64,000 nucleotides of DNA from Succinispira mobilis DSM 6222 (GCF_000384135.1 NZ_KB913028.1:1-64000); one strand, 5' to 3'; positions 52,597-61,794 are shown, counted from the first letter of the stretch. Numbers and translations: made by a program. Notes: a model not told the origin generated them from the letters alone.

Positions 52597-52698
52597 AATT
52601 GAAATTAGTGGACAGACACTACGCTTTAAGTAGTTGTTGGGCAAATTTTGCAGCAGGTAAAAGCCTGTGGGACCTTTTCGTCTCACAGGCTTTTTTTT
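52597..52698 (+). promoter_or_regulatory. structured leader with terminator, candidate metal riboswitch
   Basis: Helices visible in the RNA are CACTAC with GTAGTTG (52617-52636), GCAAA with TTTGC (around 52641-52651), and CAGG with CCTG (around 52654-52668). A terminator follows: AAAGCCTGTGGGAC (52660-52673) pairs with 52680-52693, then TTTTTTTT. The 5' terminator arm overlaps the last helix, the usual logic of a transcriptional switch. The CTGTGGGAC at the junction is also seen in NiCo (czcD-type) riboswitches, and the downstream gene is a cation pump. The fit to the whole NiCo consensus is incomplete, so the class is not assigned. Confidence 0.5.
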
Positions 52699-52727
52699 AT
52701 CAGTTTTAGGTATAGGAGGTTGTTAAT

Positions 52728-55172
52728 ATGTCCTTAACAGGCTTAAGTTCACCCCAAGCAGAGATTCTCTTGAAAAAGTATGGTGAAAATATCTTAATTC
52801 CTAAACCCCAATTTAGCCAATTAACTAAATTACGCAAAATTATTTTTCAACCAATTTTTCTCCTGCTCTTTGCAGTGGCTAGTATTTATTTTTTGCTAGG
52901 CGAAGCAACTGATGGTTGTATAATGCTTTTTTTTGTTATGTTCATGCTCAGTATTAATCTTATTCAAGAATATAAAACTGAAAAAACTTTACAGAGCCTG
53001 CAAGATCTCACTACCCCAAACTGTAAAGTATACCGCGATCAACACTGGCAAACCTTACCTGCAACCTTACTTGTCCCTGGCGATCTTATTTCTTTAATCG
53101 AAGGCGATAAAGTTCCTGCCGATGGTAAATTAGTAGAAATTACAGATTTAGCTGTTAATGAATCTACGCTCACGGGCGAAGCAGATTTAGTTTGGAAGTC
53201 GCAAGAGGACACAAGTGAAAATTTTTGGCGATTAGATTATTGTTATGCCGGTACAGCAATTATTCAAGGCAGTGCTAAATTACTCCTTACAGCTACTGGT
53301 AGCAAAACTCATTTAGGTCAAATAAATCAAAGCCTTCAAAATGCACCCACGATACAAACGCCTCTAGAAATTCAAATTGGTCGGCTAGTAAAAACTTGTA
53401 CTTTGTTAAGCTTTTGCTTATTAAGCCTTGTTAGTCTTTTAACATATTTAAGTTCTCAAGATATTATCGCAGCAATTTTAGCAGGCTTAACCTTGGCTAT
53501 GGCAACCCTCCCTGAAGAATTCCCTGTAATTCTTACTGTGTTTTTAGCCATGGGTGCTTGGCGACTGGCCAAGCAGAATGCCCTTATTCGTAATATTGTG
53601 AGCACCCAAACTCTGGGCTGTGTAAGCGTACTTTGTTTTGACAAAACAGGTACTATTACGCACAATGAAATGACTTGCCAAGAATTATATCCTGCGACAA
53701 ATTTTAATTCACAACAACTTCTAGAAATAGCTGTATACGCCAGTGAAATTGGCGCCTATGATAAAATGGAGCAAGCAATTTTAACTTGTGCCCAAGGGCA
53801 ACAATTAAATATCCAGCAATTACAGCAATCTCCCTTAGTTACTGAATATCCCTTTACCAGCGAAACCAAAATGATGGGCCACGCCTTTGCCCTCCCCCAA
53901 ACAATTTTACTCGCTGCTAAAGGTGCCTGTGAAAGTATTTTGCCATTATGCAAGCTTACTCCACCTCAATTAGCTTGGTTTGAAGAACTGCAAAAAACTG
54001 CTGCAACTAAAGCCTATCGTTTAATTGCCGTCGCTCAACAAACTTATCCAACCGCAGCAACTTTACCTGCTAATTTAGCTAACAGTAGCTTGGAACTTGT
54101 AGGCATTTTAGCTTTTAATGATCCACCTCGAGCCGCGGCGCGTGCGGCTATTGAGCATTGTCAACAAGCCGGAATCAAAACCATTATGATAACCGGTGAT
54201 AACCATTTAACAGCCCAAAGTATTGCCCAACAGATTGGTATGACTGGTGATTATTTAACTGGCGAACAACTAAATAAGTTATCACAGACCGAGCTTCAAG
54301 CGGCACTTACCACCACCCGAATTTTCGCTCGCACTATCCCCCAGCAAAAACTTAGAATTATTCAAGCCTTACAAGCAAATGGTGAAGTTGTCGCTATGAC
54401 TGGTGATGGTGTCAATGATGCGCCGGCACTAAAATATGCCGATATTGGTATTGCGATGGGTAAAAACGGCACGGAAGTTGCCCGTCAAGCCGCTGATTTA
54501 GTTTTGCTCGACGACAATATTCTAACTATTATGGACAGCATTAAAGATGCCCGTCGAACTTATGATAATATTCGTAAAGCTATCAATTATGTCTTAATTA
54601 TTCACTTACCGATAATTTTATTTGCCCTATTAATTCCTAGTCTTAATTTACCCGTGCTCCTATTACCTATTCATATTGTCCTCCTAGAAATGTTGATTGA
54701 CCCTACCTGTTCCATAATTTTTGAACAGCAACCAGCTGAGCTTACGGTTATGAATCGTCCGCCGCATAAAATCAGCGATGATATTTTACTTCGTAAACAT
54801 GTCTTGACTAGTTGTCTGCAAGGAGTAGTTATCTTTTTAACACTATTTTCTAGCTACTGCTACCTCTTAAAAAACTCTATACCGCTAACATTGGCTCGAA
54901 CTTTTTGCTTAACTAGTTTATTAACCGCCAGCTTAATGCTGGTCTTTGTTAATCAAGCCTTTACACGTTCCTTTACCAAAAATTTTTCTTTTAACAAAGC
55001 TAATCTAATTATCAGCTTAATTGTCGGTCTCACAATTTTAGCCCTAAATTATAACAGCCTTTGCAATCTAATCTTTAAAACAGCCCCCCTAAGTTCTCTA
55101 CAACTTATAAGTGCTATTGCTTTAGGTATCGGCAGTACTATCTGGTATGATTTCACCAAAAAACCAGCTTAG
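52728..55172 (+). CDS. cation-translocating P-type ATPase
   Basis: An 814-residue P2-like ATPase with about ten membrane helices. Key motifs are intact: TGEA in the actuator domain (STLTGEADLV), PEEFPVILT in TM4 where calcium pumps usually have PEGL, the phosphorylated aspartate in CFDKTGTITHNEM, and TGDGVNDAPALKYADIGIAMG. The unusual PEEF suggests a different ion from Ca2+, perhaps Mn2+ or another divalent metal, which is inference. The short cytoplasmic N-terminus has no metal-binding CxxC. RBS AGGAGG. It lies behind the structured leader and terminator, and a universal stress gene follows after 114 bases. Confidence 0.9.
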   Translation: MSLTGLSSPQAEILLKKYGENILIPKPQFSQLTKLRKIIFQPIFLLLFAVASIYFLLGEATDGCIMLFFVMFMLSINLIQEYKTEKTLQSLQDLTTPNCKVYRDQHWQTLPATLLVPGDLISLIEGDKVPADGKLVEITDLAVNESTLTGEADLVWKSQEDTSENFWRLDYCYAGTAIIQGSAKLLLTATGSKTHLGQINQSLQNAPTIQTPLEIQIGRLVKTCTLLSFCLLSLVSLLTYLSSQDIIAAILAGLTLAMATLPEEFPVILTVFLAMGAWRLAKQNALIRNIVSTQTLGCVSVLCFDKTGTITHNEMTCQELYPATNFNSQQLLEIAVYASEIGAYDKMEQAILTCAQGQQLNIQQLQQSPLVTEYPFTSETKMMGHAFALPQTILLAAKGACESILPLCKLTPPQLAWFEELQKTAATKAYRLIAVAQQTYPTAATLPANLANSSLELVGILAFNDPPRAAARAAIEHCQQAGIKTIMITGDNHLTAQSIAQQIGMTGDYLTGEQLNKLSQTELQAALTTTRIFARTIPQQKLRIIQALQANGEVVAMTGDGVNDAPALKYADIGIAMGKNGTEVARQAADLVLLDDNILTIMDSIKDARRTYDNIRKAINYVLIIHLPIILFALLIPSLNLPVLLLPIHIVLLEMLIDPTCSIIFEQQPAELTVMNRPPHKISDDILLRKHVLTSCLQGVVIFLTLFSSYCYLLKNSIPLTLARTFCLTSLLTASLMLVFVNQAFTRSFTKNFSFNKANLIISLIVGLTILALNYNSLCNLIFKTAPLSSLQLISAIALGIGSTIWYDFTKKPA

Positions 55173-55286
55173 TCTTTTATTATAGTTAGCATTGTTTAGC
55201 CCTAATAATGTTTTTACCTACATTATTGTAATTTTCCCTAAAACCATATATAATAATATCAATTTGAAGTAAAGAGGTGGTCTTTG

Positions 55287-56150
55287 GTGCAACCCAAAAC
55301 TATGAGTAAAGTATTAGTCGCGATAGATTTTTCTGCTCAATCCATTCGTCTGCTAGAGTGCGTTTATGATTTATGCCAAAACGACGTAAAGACGATTATT
55401 CTAACCCATGTATTTGAAGATGCAAAAGATGCTAAGAGTTCTGGTGCCGAATGGCAAGAAGTTATTCATCAACTTACTAGTTTTAAAAAGAAATTAGTGG
55501 AAAAAGGGTTCGAGGTGAAAATAGTTACCCCCGCAGGCGAAGCCGCGATCGAAATCACTAATTTAGCTATTCAAGAGCAAGTTGACTTGATTATTATGGC
55601 CTCTTCTGGCAAAGGCTACATTCAAAGCGCCCTTATGGGTAGTACTTCTTTTGATGTTGTCCGCTTAGCAAAATGTCCTGTTTTTGTAGAACGCGGCAAA
55701 ATAGCTTTAAAAACCACCAATCAAGCTAAACCTGCGCGTCTAGCTAAAGTACTTTTACCCACCGACTTTTCTTTAGCTTCTTTAGAAGCACTAAGTATCG
55801 TTCGCTCTTTGCATGATAAAATTGGCGAAGTAGTTTTTGCCAATGTAATCGAAAAAAGTCGTTCTATTGACGATTTAAATGCTAAAGTAAAGCAAGCCGA
55901 GCGCAATCTAATCGAACTGGTAGAAGAAATGAATGCGTTTGGCATTAAAGCTTCTTATCGGGTAAAAGTAGAAGGGGCTGCCTCTAAAGTTTTATTGAAC
56001 TTAATGAAAGAAGAAGATATAACCTTAACAATTTTACCTAAAACTGGTGCTGGAATTGTTACTGGCTTACTAATTGGTAGTACGGCCCAAGCAATTTCGC
56101 TTAATATCGACCGCCCAGTACTCTTGGTACCCACTAGTCACGAAAATTAG
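55287..56150 (+). CDS. tandem universal stress protein
   Basis: A 287-residue protein with two UspA domains (about 5-140 and 150-285). The first begins KVLVAIDFSAQSIRLLE and ends with a GSTSFDVVRLAKCPVFV nucleotide-binding segment; the second begins KVLLPTDFSLASLEAL and ends with LIGSTAQAISLNIDRPVLLVP. Universal stress proteins bind ATP or other ligands and help under stress. The GTG at 55287 is seven bases after AGAGGTGG; an in-frame TTG one codon upstream is closer than usual. Confidence 0.88.
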   Translation: MQPKTMSKVLVAIDFSAQSIRLLECVYDLCQNDVKTIILTHVFEDAKDAKSSGAEWQEVIHQLTSFKKKLVEKGFEVKIVTPAGEAAIEITNLAIQEQVDLIIMASSGKGYIQSALMGSTSFDVVRLAKCPVFVERGKIALKTTNQAKPARLAKVLLPTDFSLASLEALSIVRSLHDKIGEVVFANVIEKSRSIDDLNAKVKQAERNLIELVEEMNAFGIKASYRVKVEGAASKVLLNLMKEEDITLTILPKTGAGIVTGLLIGSTAQAISLNIDRPVLLVPTSHEN

Positions 56151-56153
56151 TTC

Positions 56154-56182
56154 TTGACAAACCATTGCCCGAAAGATACAAT
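56154..56182 (+). promoter_or_regulatory. promoter of tRNA-Ser and possibly ffs
   Basis: TTGACA (56154-56159), 17-base spacer, TACAAT (56177-56182), 17 bases before tRNA-Ser. Confidence 0.85.
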
Positions 56183-56199
56183 AGAGTATGTGCTTAATT

Positions 56200-56290
56200 G
56201 GAGAGGTGTCCGAGTGGCTTAAGGAGCACGCCTGGAAAGCGTGTGTTACGGGGAACTGTACCGAGGGTTCAAATCCCTCTCTCTCCGCCA
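56200..56290 (+). tRNA. tRNA-Ser (GGA)
   Basis: A 91-base class II tRNA: acceptor GGAGAGG with a matching 3' arm, anticodon stem CACGC/GCGTG with loop CTGGAAA (GGA), a long variable arm, T-loop GGTTCAAATCC, and encoded CCA. Confidence 0.95.
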
Positions 56291-56306
56291 TACACTATTT
56301 GGTATA

Positions 56307-56428
56307 TTGAGCTGCAGTTTTGGAGTCTTGCGCAATGCAAGCCTGTGAACCCCGTCAGGTTCGGAAGAAAGCAGCGGTAAGCGGGTACTTGTATGTGCCG
56401 CGAGGGTGCTCTGGAACTGTGGTTCAAT
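56307..56428 (+). ncRNA. ffs: signal recognition particle RNA (4.5S type)
   Basis: Contains the conserved SRP domain IV: GTGAACCCCGTCAGGTTCGG and GAAAGCAGCGGTAAG, with the GGAA tetraloop and asymmetric internal loop that bind Ffh. The ends (TTGAGCTGCAGT and ACTGTGGTTCAA) pair to form the long helix. The length, about 120 bases, is the short eubacterial form without an Alu domain. It lies between tRNA-Ser and dnaX, a common Firmicute arrangement. Confidence 0.95.
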
Positions 56429-56452
56429 ATATTAAATATTGTTTTAGCACTT

Positions 56453-56476
56453 ACAGTCTTTTGACTGTTTTTTTTT
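56453..56476 (+). terminator. terminator of ffs
   Basis: ACAGTC (56453-56458) pairs with GACTGT (56463-56468), followed by eight T. Confidence 0.85.
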
Positions 56477-56506
56477 ACCCTATTTAGCTAGTTTGGAGGT
56501 GTTTAG

Positions 56507-58138
56507 ATGTCCTATTTAGCACTGTATCGTAAATATCGTCCCCAAAACTTTTCCGAAGTAGTGGGGCAAGAACCAATAAAATTGGCGTTAAGTAACGCTC
56601 TTAAACAAGATAAAATTGTTCATGCCTATTTATTTGCTGGACCACGGGGAACTGGCAAAACCAGCTTAGCCAAAATTTTCGCTAAAACTTTAAATTGCCT
56701 AAATAGCGCTGATAAAATTACCGCTTGTAATACTTGCCCCAATTGCCTAAGCATTACAGCTGGTAGCAATATGGATGTCTTTGAGATTGATGCGGCCTCC
56801 AATCGTGGCATTGATGAAATCCGTAACTTACGCGATAATGTGAAGTTTTCTCCAACTAGTTGCAAATATAAAGTTTACATTATTGATGAAGTTCATATGT
56901 TAACGATCGAAGCTTTCAATGCACTTTTAAAAACTTTGGAAGAACCTCCTGCCCATATAATTTTTATTTTAGCTACCACCGAAGTACATAAAATTCCTAT
57001 AACTATTCAGTCGCGCTGTCAACGCTTTGATTTTCGTAAATTAAACAAGGCTGATTTAGAGCAGCGACTTAATTTTGTTGCTCAAGATAGCCAAATTTCA
57101 GTCACCCCTGAAGCCTTGTCTCTAATCGCTTTACAAGCCGACGGTGCTTTGCGCGATGCTTTAAGTCTTTTGGAACAAGCTAGTATTGTAGAAACACCTG
57201 TAAGCGCCGATAGCTTACGCACAATGCTTGGTAGCGTTCATAAAGAACAATTGCGCGAGTTGTTGTTGCTTCTATCCGAAAAAAACACGGCCAGCCTCTT
57301 AATTTCCTTAAACAAAATTCTCAACTCTGGCAAAGACAGCCGCAATTTGCTCTATGAATTAATTGGCTACCTGCGAGCCATCCTCATTTTTAAAATACAA
57401 CCTGAAGATCCGACAATTCTCTTAGCCGATGCAACTACAGAAATCGCTAGTTTTCAAGACTTATTTTCCGAAACGCAACTTACGGAAATAATAAACGCCT
57501 TGCAAATACTATTGCAGGAGCTGAAAGTCTCTTCCAAGCCACTTTTAACTATCGAATTAGGTTTTATTAAGCTTTGTCAACATAATGCCTACTATTCTGA
57601 ATTAGAACAACGTGTAGCTGTCTTAGAAAAAAGAGTCGCTCAAGTTCTCGCAGGTCAAGCTCCAGCCATGATTTCAGTTAATTTGCCGACTAATAATTCC
57701 CCACAAATACCTACAACTCCCAATATTGCAACAACTACCCCCACTTCGCCGAATTTAAATCTCGATAAAAATAATCTCTATCAAAGTTTACTAACTAAAT
57801 TGCACAAAGACAATAAAAGAGCTGTTTTAGCCTGTCTAAATTTTGCTAAAGTGCATGACTTAGTTAACAATCGCTTAATAGTTAGCATTTCTAAAGATTT
57901 TGCTTGTGAACGCCTAATGCAAAATGATTTCTTGCAAATCATTCGCAATACTCTGCAAGAACTTACTAACCAAGCAATTGATTTTCAAGCTTTGAGTGAA
58001 AATCAATTACAAAGTTCAGCTACTAGCCAAGAAGAAACACTAACACCCATTGAACCTACGGAACTAGAAACCCTCGAACCCGCTGTTCAAAAAGCTATCG
58101 ACATGTTTGGTGGTCAACTTAACACCATTAATAAATAA
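56507..58138 (+). CDS. dnaX: DNA polymerase III subunit gamma/tau
   Basis: A 543-residue clamp-loader ATPase. Walker A GPRGTGKTS (about 45-53), a four-cysteine zinc motif spread over CLNSADKITACNTCPNC, Walker B IIDEVHML, and the SRC motif QSRCQRFDFRK are all present. Domain III (about 220-370) is followed by a proline/threonine-rich linker and a C-terminal helical region (about 420-510) that would form the tau part. No frameshift slippery site was recognised. RBS GGAGGTG. First gene of the dnaX-ybaB-recR-bofA block. Confidence 0.97.
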   Translation: MSYLALYRKYRPQNFSEVVGQEPIKLALSNALKQDKIVHAYLFAGPRGTGKTSLAKIFAKTLNCLNSADKITACNTCPNCLSITAGSNMDVFEIDAASNRGIDEIRNLRDNVKFSPTSCKYKVYIIDEVHMLTIEAFNALLKTLEEPPAHIIFILATTEVHKIPITIQSRCQRFDFRKLNKADLEQRLNFVAQDSQISVTPEALSLIALQADGALRDALSLLEQASIVETPVSADSLRTMLGSVHKEQLRELLLLLSEKNTASLLISLNKILNSGKDSRNLLYELIGYLRAILIFKIQPEDPTILLADATTEIASFQDLFSETQLTEIINALQILLQELKVSSKPLLTIELGFIKLCQHNAYYSELEQRVAVLEKRVAQVLAGQAPAMISVNLPTNNSPQIPTTPNIATTTPTSPNLNLDKNNLYQSLLTKLHKDNKRAVLACLNFAKVHDLVNNRLIVSISKDFACERLMQNDFLQIIRNTLQELTNQAIDFQALSENQLQSSATSQEETLTPIEPTELETLEPAVQKAIDMFGGQLNTINK

Positions 58139-58220
58139 GCTAAACCGCCAATCCTTGTCACAGGATTGAGAAACATAGTATAATAAGTAAGTAAAATTAA
58201 ATTTTTTGGAGGAACAACTA

Positions 58221-58547
58221 ATGTTTGGAAATATGAACAATATGCAAGGTATGATGAAAAAAATGCAAAAACTGCAAGCTGAACTTGCTAAAACTCAAGA
58301 AGAGTTAAAAAGTAAAACTGTAGAAGCTGTTGCTGGTGGTGGAGCAATTAAAGTTGTTGCATCTGGCAAAAAGGAGCTTGTTTCTATTACTATTGACCCT
58401 GCGGCTTTCGATCCAGAAGATATGGAAATGCTCCAAGATCTTATCTTGGTAGCTGTAAATGACAGCTTTAAGAAAATTGATGAGTTGACTGAGGCGGAAA
58501 TGGGCAAAGTTACTAAAGGCATGAAATTACCTCCGGGCATGTTTTAG
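58221..58547 (+). CDS. YbaB/EbfC nucleoid-associated protein
   Basis: A 108-residue DNA-binding protein with the family layout: a methionine-rich N-terminal helix (MNNMQGMMKKMQKLQAEL), a central strand region (VAGGGAIKVVASGKKELVSI) and a C-terminal helix ending KGMKLPPGMF. The ATG at 58221 follows GGAGGAACAACTA; a longer frame begins within that site. It is 15 bases before recR; the pair is conserved in bacteria. Confidence 0.93.
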   Translation: MFGNMNNMQGMMKKMQKLQAELAKTQEELKSKTVEAVAGGGAIKVVASGKKELVSITIDPAAFDPEDMEMLQDLILVAVNDSFKKIDELTEAEMGKVTKGMKLPPGMF

Positions 58548-58562
58548 TTTAGTACCCTTATA

Positions 58563-59159
58563 ATGAAAACACTAACTGCTTTAAACAAGTTATATGAACA
58601 GCTACGGCATTTACCAGGGATTGGCTCCAAAACAGCAATGAAGCTTGCCTATCACATAATCGACCTGCCCTTAGCTGAAGTTCAAACTTTAGCTGCTAGC
58701 TTAATAACAGCTAAGACCACTATTAAACTTTGTTCGCGTTGTTTCAATTTAACGGAACAAGAACTATGCGAGATTTGCAGTGATACGAAACGTGATGCTA
58801 AATTACTTTGTGTGCTCGAGCAACCGCAAGATATTCTCCCTTTAGAACGTAGCCACAGTTTTTTAGGTAATTATCATATTCTTCACGGAGTACTTTCGCC
58901 ACTTGATGGTGTGGGTCCAGAAGATTTAAAAATCAAAGAGTTAGTTCGTCGTCTCAGCGATAGTAAGATTGAGGAAGTAATAATCGCCACTAGTTCTAGT
59001 GTAGAAGGTGAAGCTACTGCAACTTATATTGCGCGGCTCCTAAAACCACTGGGAATTGTAGTTAGTCGTATTGCTCATGGGCTACCAATCGGCAGTAATC
59101 TAGAGTACGTCGATGAATTAACCCTACATAAAGCTTTAGAAAATCGTAGAATTCTGTAA
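58563..59159 (+). CDS. recR: recombination mediator RecR
   Basis: A 198-residue protein of the RecFOR pathway. N-terminal helix-hairpin-helix (LRHLPGIGSKTAMKLAYHI), zinc finger with cysteines in CSRCFN and CEIC, Toprim domain (LCVLEQPQDI; VIIATSSSVEGEATA), and C-terminal VDELTLHKALENR. The ATG has no recognisable Shine-Dalgarno in its short spacer from ybaB, so translation may depend on coupling. Confidence 0.96.
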   Translation: MKTLTALNKLYEQLRHLPGIGSKTAMKLAYHIIDLPLAEVQTLAASLITAKTTIKLCSRCFNLTEQELCEICSDTKRDAKLLCVLEQPQDILPLERSHSFLGNYHILHGVLSPLDGVGPEDLKIKELVRRLSDSKIEEVIIATSSSVEGEATATYIARLLKPLGIVVSRIAHGLPIGSNLEYVDELTLHKALENRRIL

Positions 59160-59180
59160 CAACCAAAGGAAGTGACTCTC

Positions 59181-59423
59181 TTGCCAGAAATATTTACCTA
59201 CCTGATCGCCGTTGTGATTTTAATATTAGTCGTTAAATTATTATCCCTACCTATTAAATTAATATATAATGCCATTTTAGGTGGCATTGGTCTATGGCTT
59301 TTTAATTTTGTAGCGGCCTTCGTTCATTTTCAAGTTAGTATAACAATCATTAATAGTTTAATCGTAGGCTTTTTCGGAGTTCCGGGACTAGTGGCTGTTA
59401 TTTTCTTGAAATTAGTCGCCTAA
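59181..59423 (+). CDS. BofA-family membrane protein
   Basis: An 80-residue protein with two or three membrane helices, matching pro-sigma-K processing inhibitor BofA in length and in the segment LLSLPIKLIYNAILGGIGLW and its GVPGLVAVIFL end. BofA inhibits SpoIVFB in spore formers; in lineages without sporulation the gene often persists after recR with unknown role. I chose the TTG at 59181; an in-frame GTG nine bases earlier is too close to AAAGGA. Last gene of the dnaX block. Confidence 0.87.
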   Translation: MPEIFTYLIAVVILILVVKLLSLPIKLIYNAILGGIGLWLFNFVAAFVHFQVSITIINSLIVGFFGVPGLVAVIFLKLVA

Positions 59424-59453
59424 TAATTTTATTCACATGTATATAATTGTTGG

Positions 59454-59598
59454 TATTGAGCATGATTTGAAAATCCTCTTTGATTAGGTTCGCAACTTTA
59501 TCATAAAGGATTTTTCAAGATCATGCTCATTTTTTTGTAAAAAAATATGCTGTGATATGCAGAATTTTTCCACACACCATAACTTATCTTATAGAGCC
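59454..59598 (+). repeat. repeat A, copy 2
   Basis: A 145-base near-copy of 10156-10301: same hairpin (GAGCATGAT ... ATCATGCTC), same T-run, same end. Again it sits right behind a plus-strand gene and can act as terminator. Read on the minus strand the end starts GGCTCTATAAGATAAGTTATGG. Confidence 0.85.
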
Positions 59599-60131
59599 GG
59601 AACGGAGTCCAGCTTTATTAAATCGCGTGTTTCCAACCAAGAATCCAGGCCATCTGCAAGTACTGATAGTTCAATCCTTACTTATTGTAATACTCTAGTA
59701 TTATCTATTGATGCTTTAAGTTCCTCACAATTTGTAGTACTTTACCACAAAATATTCTGTAACCTTCCTAAATAGTGTGAGCGGCAAAAATTATTGCTAA
59801 GCACACTATTTTTCGTCTTTGTAAAATATTAGACGTTAAACTAAAGTTTCTTTGGTTTTTGCGTTTCTTTACCAAATATTTAGGTATTAATAATAGCACA
59901 ATATATATAATTTGAATGTTTTATTGTAATCCAGCGAAAACTTTCGTGTTTATTTTATTTTGTACAAAGTAGTTCTGTATACAAAATCCTCTAATCATCC
60001 CATTGTTTGCGAATTATATTGTATACTTGTCCTTTTGGGGCAGTTAGCTATTTTTTTTTCTTATAATTTATTCTATAATTAAAAGGCGCAAAATGCGTTA
60101 TTATAAAAAAATTATGAGAGAGGTGTCTTGA
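59599..60131. other. gene-free stretch with a hairpin
   Basis: No gene is supportable. AATAGTGTG (59771-59779) pairs with CACACTATT (59802-59810), followed by TTTCGTCTTT, a terminator-like element in front of the gltP-like gene. TATAAT motifs at 60062 and 60074 precede the symporter, without a clear -35. Confidence 0.45.
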
Positions 60132-61355
60132 ATGAACTTATCAACCAAAATTCTTGTTGGTTTGGTTTTAGGTGTTATCACGGGTCTAGCTCTTGGACCA
60201 AGCGGATTACCTTTCGCCACTACCTGGATTGCTCCTTTTGGAAGTATTTTTTTAAGCTTGATCAAAATGATTATTGTGCCACTAGTATTAGCCTCGTTAA
60301 TTGTCGGTGCAGCTAGTGTTGGCGATATTAAAAAAGTTGGTCGAATTGGCGGTAAAACCCTAGCTTTATACTTAGGAACTACTGCTATCGCTATCGCTCT
60401 TGGTCTAGTTTTAGCAACAGTATTACAACCTGGTAGCGGCTTGGCTCTTAGTACCAAAGCTGCCGCTAAAGCAGTAGCTTCCCCTTCAATATCTTCAGTT
60501 ATCGTGGGGATTATTCCAGCTAATCCGATGGAAGCACTGTTAAAAGGTAACATGTTGCAAATAATTATTTTCGCGCTGTTTATCGGTATTAGCATCAATG
60601 CGGTTGGCACTAAAGCTAAAGTTGTGCATGACTTCTTTGAAGGCCTAGCCGAAATTATGTACCAAATTGTTGGCTTTATTATGAAATTAGCTCCAATTGG
60701 AGTGTTTGCTCTGATTGTACCCGTAGTTGCCAAAAACGGTCCTCAAGTTCTCCTACCTTTGATTAAAGTTGTCTTTGCTGTTTATCTTGGCTGTTTGTTA
60801 CATATTATTATCACTTACTTACCTTTGGTTAAAGCCACTGGTGTTAGTCCGATGAAATTTATCAAAGAAATTTTCCCAGCACAGTTAATTGCTTTTTCAA
60901 CTTGTAGTAGTGGGGGAACGCTCCCTGTAAGTTTAAAATGTGTCCAAGAGGGTCTTGGCGTATCTCGTCAAGTTTCTAGTTTTGTAATGCCGCTTGGCGC
61001 TACAATTAACATGGACGGAACTGCTTTATATCAAGGGGTTTGTGCTTTGTTTATCGCTCAAGTTTATGGGATTGATTTGACGATGAGTCAATATATGATG
61101 ATTATCTTGACGGGAACGCTTGCTTCTATCGGAACTGCAGGTGTGCCTGGCGCGGGCTTAATTATGCTAACACTGGTATTACAAACAGTAGGCTTACCCC
61201 TAGAAGGCTTAGCCTTAATCGCTGGAATTGACCGGGTTCTCGATATGCCTAGAACTATGGTTAATATCACTGGCGATGCGGCTGTTTGTGTAGCCGTTGG
61301 TAAAAGCGAAGAAAAATATGAAACTATTGCCGAATTAGCTACAGAAGAAGCCTAA
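60132..61355 (+). CDS. dicarboxylate/amino acid:cation symporter (GltP/GltT type)
   Basis: A 407-residue DAACS carrier for glutamate, aspartate or C4-dicarboxylates, driven by Na+ or H+. The two re-entrant loops and substrate site are clear: FSTCSSGGTLPVSLK (HP1, about 257-271), FVMPLGATINMDGTALYQG (TM7, NMDGT), IGTAGVPGAGLIMLT (HP2) and MVNITGDAAVCVAV (TM8). RBS GAGAGAGGTG. Length is typical. A strong terminator follows. Confidence 0.95.
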   Translation: MNLSTKILVGLVLGVITGLALGPSGLPFATTWIAPFGSIFLSLIKMIIVPLVLASLIVGAASVGDIKKVGRIGGKTLALYLGTTAIAIALGLVLATVLQPGSGLALSTKAAAKAVASPSISSVIVGIIPANPMEALLKGNMLQIIIFALFIGISINAVGTKAKVVHDFFEGLAEIMYQIVGFIMKLAPIGVFALIVPVVAKNGPQVLLPLIKVVFAVYLGCLLHIIITYLPLVKATGVSPMKFIKEIFPAQLIAFSTCSSGGTLPVSLKCVQEGLGVSRQVSSFVMPLGATINMDGTALYQGVCALFIAQVYGIDLTMSQYMMIILTGTLASIGTAGVPGAGLIMLTLVLQTVGLPLEGLALIAGIDRVLDMPRTMVNITGDAAVCVAVGKSEEKYETIAELATEEA

Positions 61356-61387
61356 GTAGCTTATTTAGCCATTTAAATAGTTTTTTA

Positions 61388-61423
61388 GGAATATCCAATT
61401 GCAAAGTTGGATATTCCTTTTTT
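61388..61423 (+). terminator. terminator of the symporter gene
   Basis: GGAATATCCAA (61388-61398) pairs perfectly with 61407-61417, followed by TTTTTTAT. Confidence 0.92.
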
Positions 61424-61433
61424 ATATTCTGTG

Positions 61434-61470
61434 GGTTCTCTGTCAAATTTTGTAGTTTGAATAATAAAAG
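61434..61470 (+). repeat. ISL3-like terminal repeat, left-facing copy
   Basis: GGTTCTCTGTCAAATTTTG begins a 35-base segment that matches the reverse complement of 63892-63926 at 31 of 35 positions. The two copies are thus an inverted pair 2.5 kb apart, enclosing the tnpB relic and ade. Confidence 0.75.
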
Positions 61471-61576
61471 TTCACAGTCTAATGTCGTGGTAAATTTCAC
61501 TCGCACAACTGATTTCTCCCATTGACTGGATACGTTTATGCGCCTCTATGCTTAAAGAAGCTGAAAGTCACTCACT

Positions 61577-61730
61577 TACAAATTTTATCTGTACCCAACA
61601 AAAAAGCAAAAACAATAATCGTCAGGTCGATTGGTTGTAATCGTTTCGTGTATAATTATTTCTTAACTAAAAGAAAAAACCTATACGCAAATCATATAGC
61701 TTCTACAGAACTTCTATTTTTGGCTTAATG
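61577..61730 (+). pseudogene. tnpB: decayed IS605-type tnpB fragment
   Basis: Frame 61577-61618 reads YKFYLYPTKKQKQ and a stop, matching the N-terminus of TnpB/OrfB. After a frameshift the frame through 61616-61725 gives RSIGCNRFVYNYFLTKRKN, the conserved helix-turn-helix that follows. Only about 50 codons of a normally 350-400 codon gene remain, and the nuclease part is deleted. It is a dead relic. Confidence 0.85.
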
Positions 61731-61794
61731 CCAATAAACTATAGGAATTACGGGGATAGCTTGGTTAAATACTGGCATTGGTTATCGTGTTTCT

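Noticed and set aside
56198-56380. A 60-codon plus-strand frame over tRNA-Ser and the SRP RNA
   Set aside because: Both RNAs are unmistakable; the frame is accidental.
59599-59770. Short open frame after repeat A copy 2
   Set aside because: No ribosome site, no recognisable protein pattern, and it begins inside the repeat.
60101-60733. A 210-codon minus-strand frame inside the symporter gene
   Set aside because: It is antisense to a well-conserved DAACS carrier and has no ribosome site; its composition is that of a shadow frame.
61434-61470. CRISPR-like repeats in the 59-64 kb accessory region
   Set aside because: Repeats are long, few, and widely spaced; no regular repeat-spacer pattern and no cas genes were seen.
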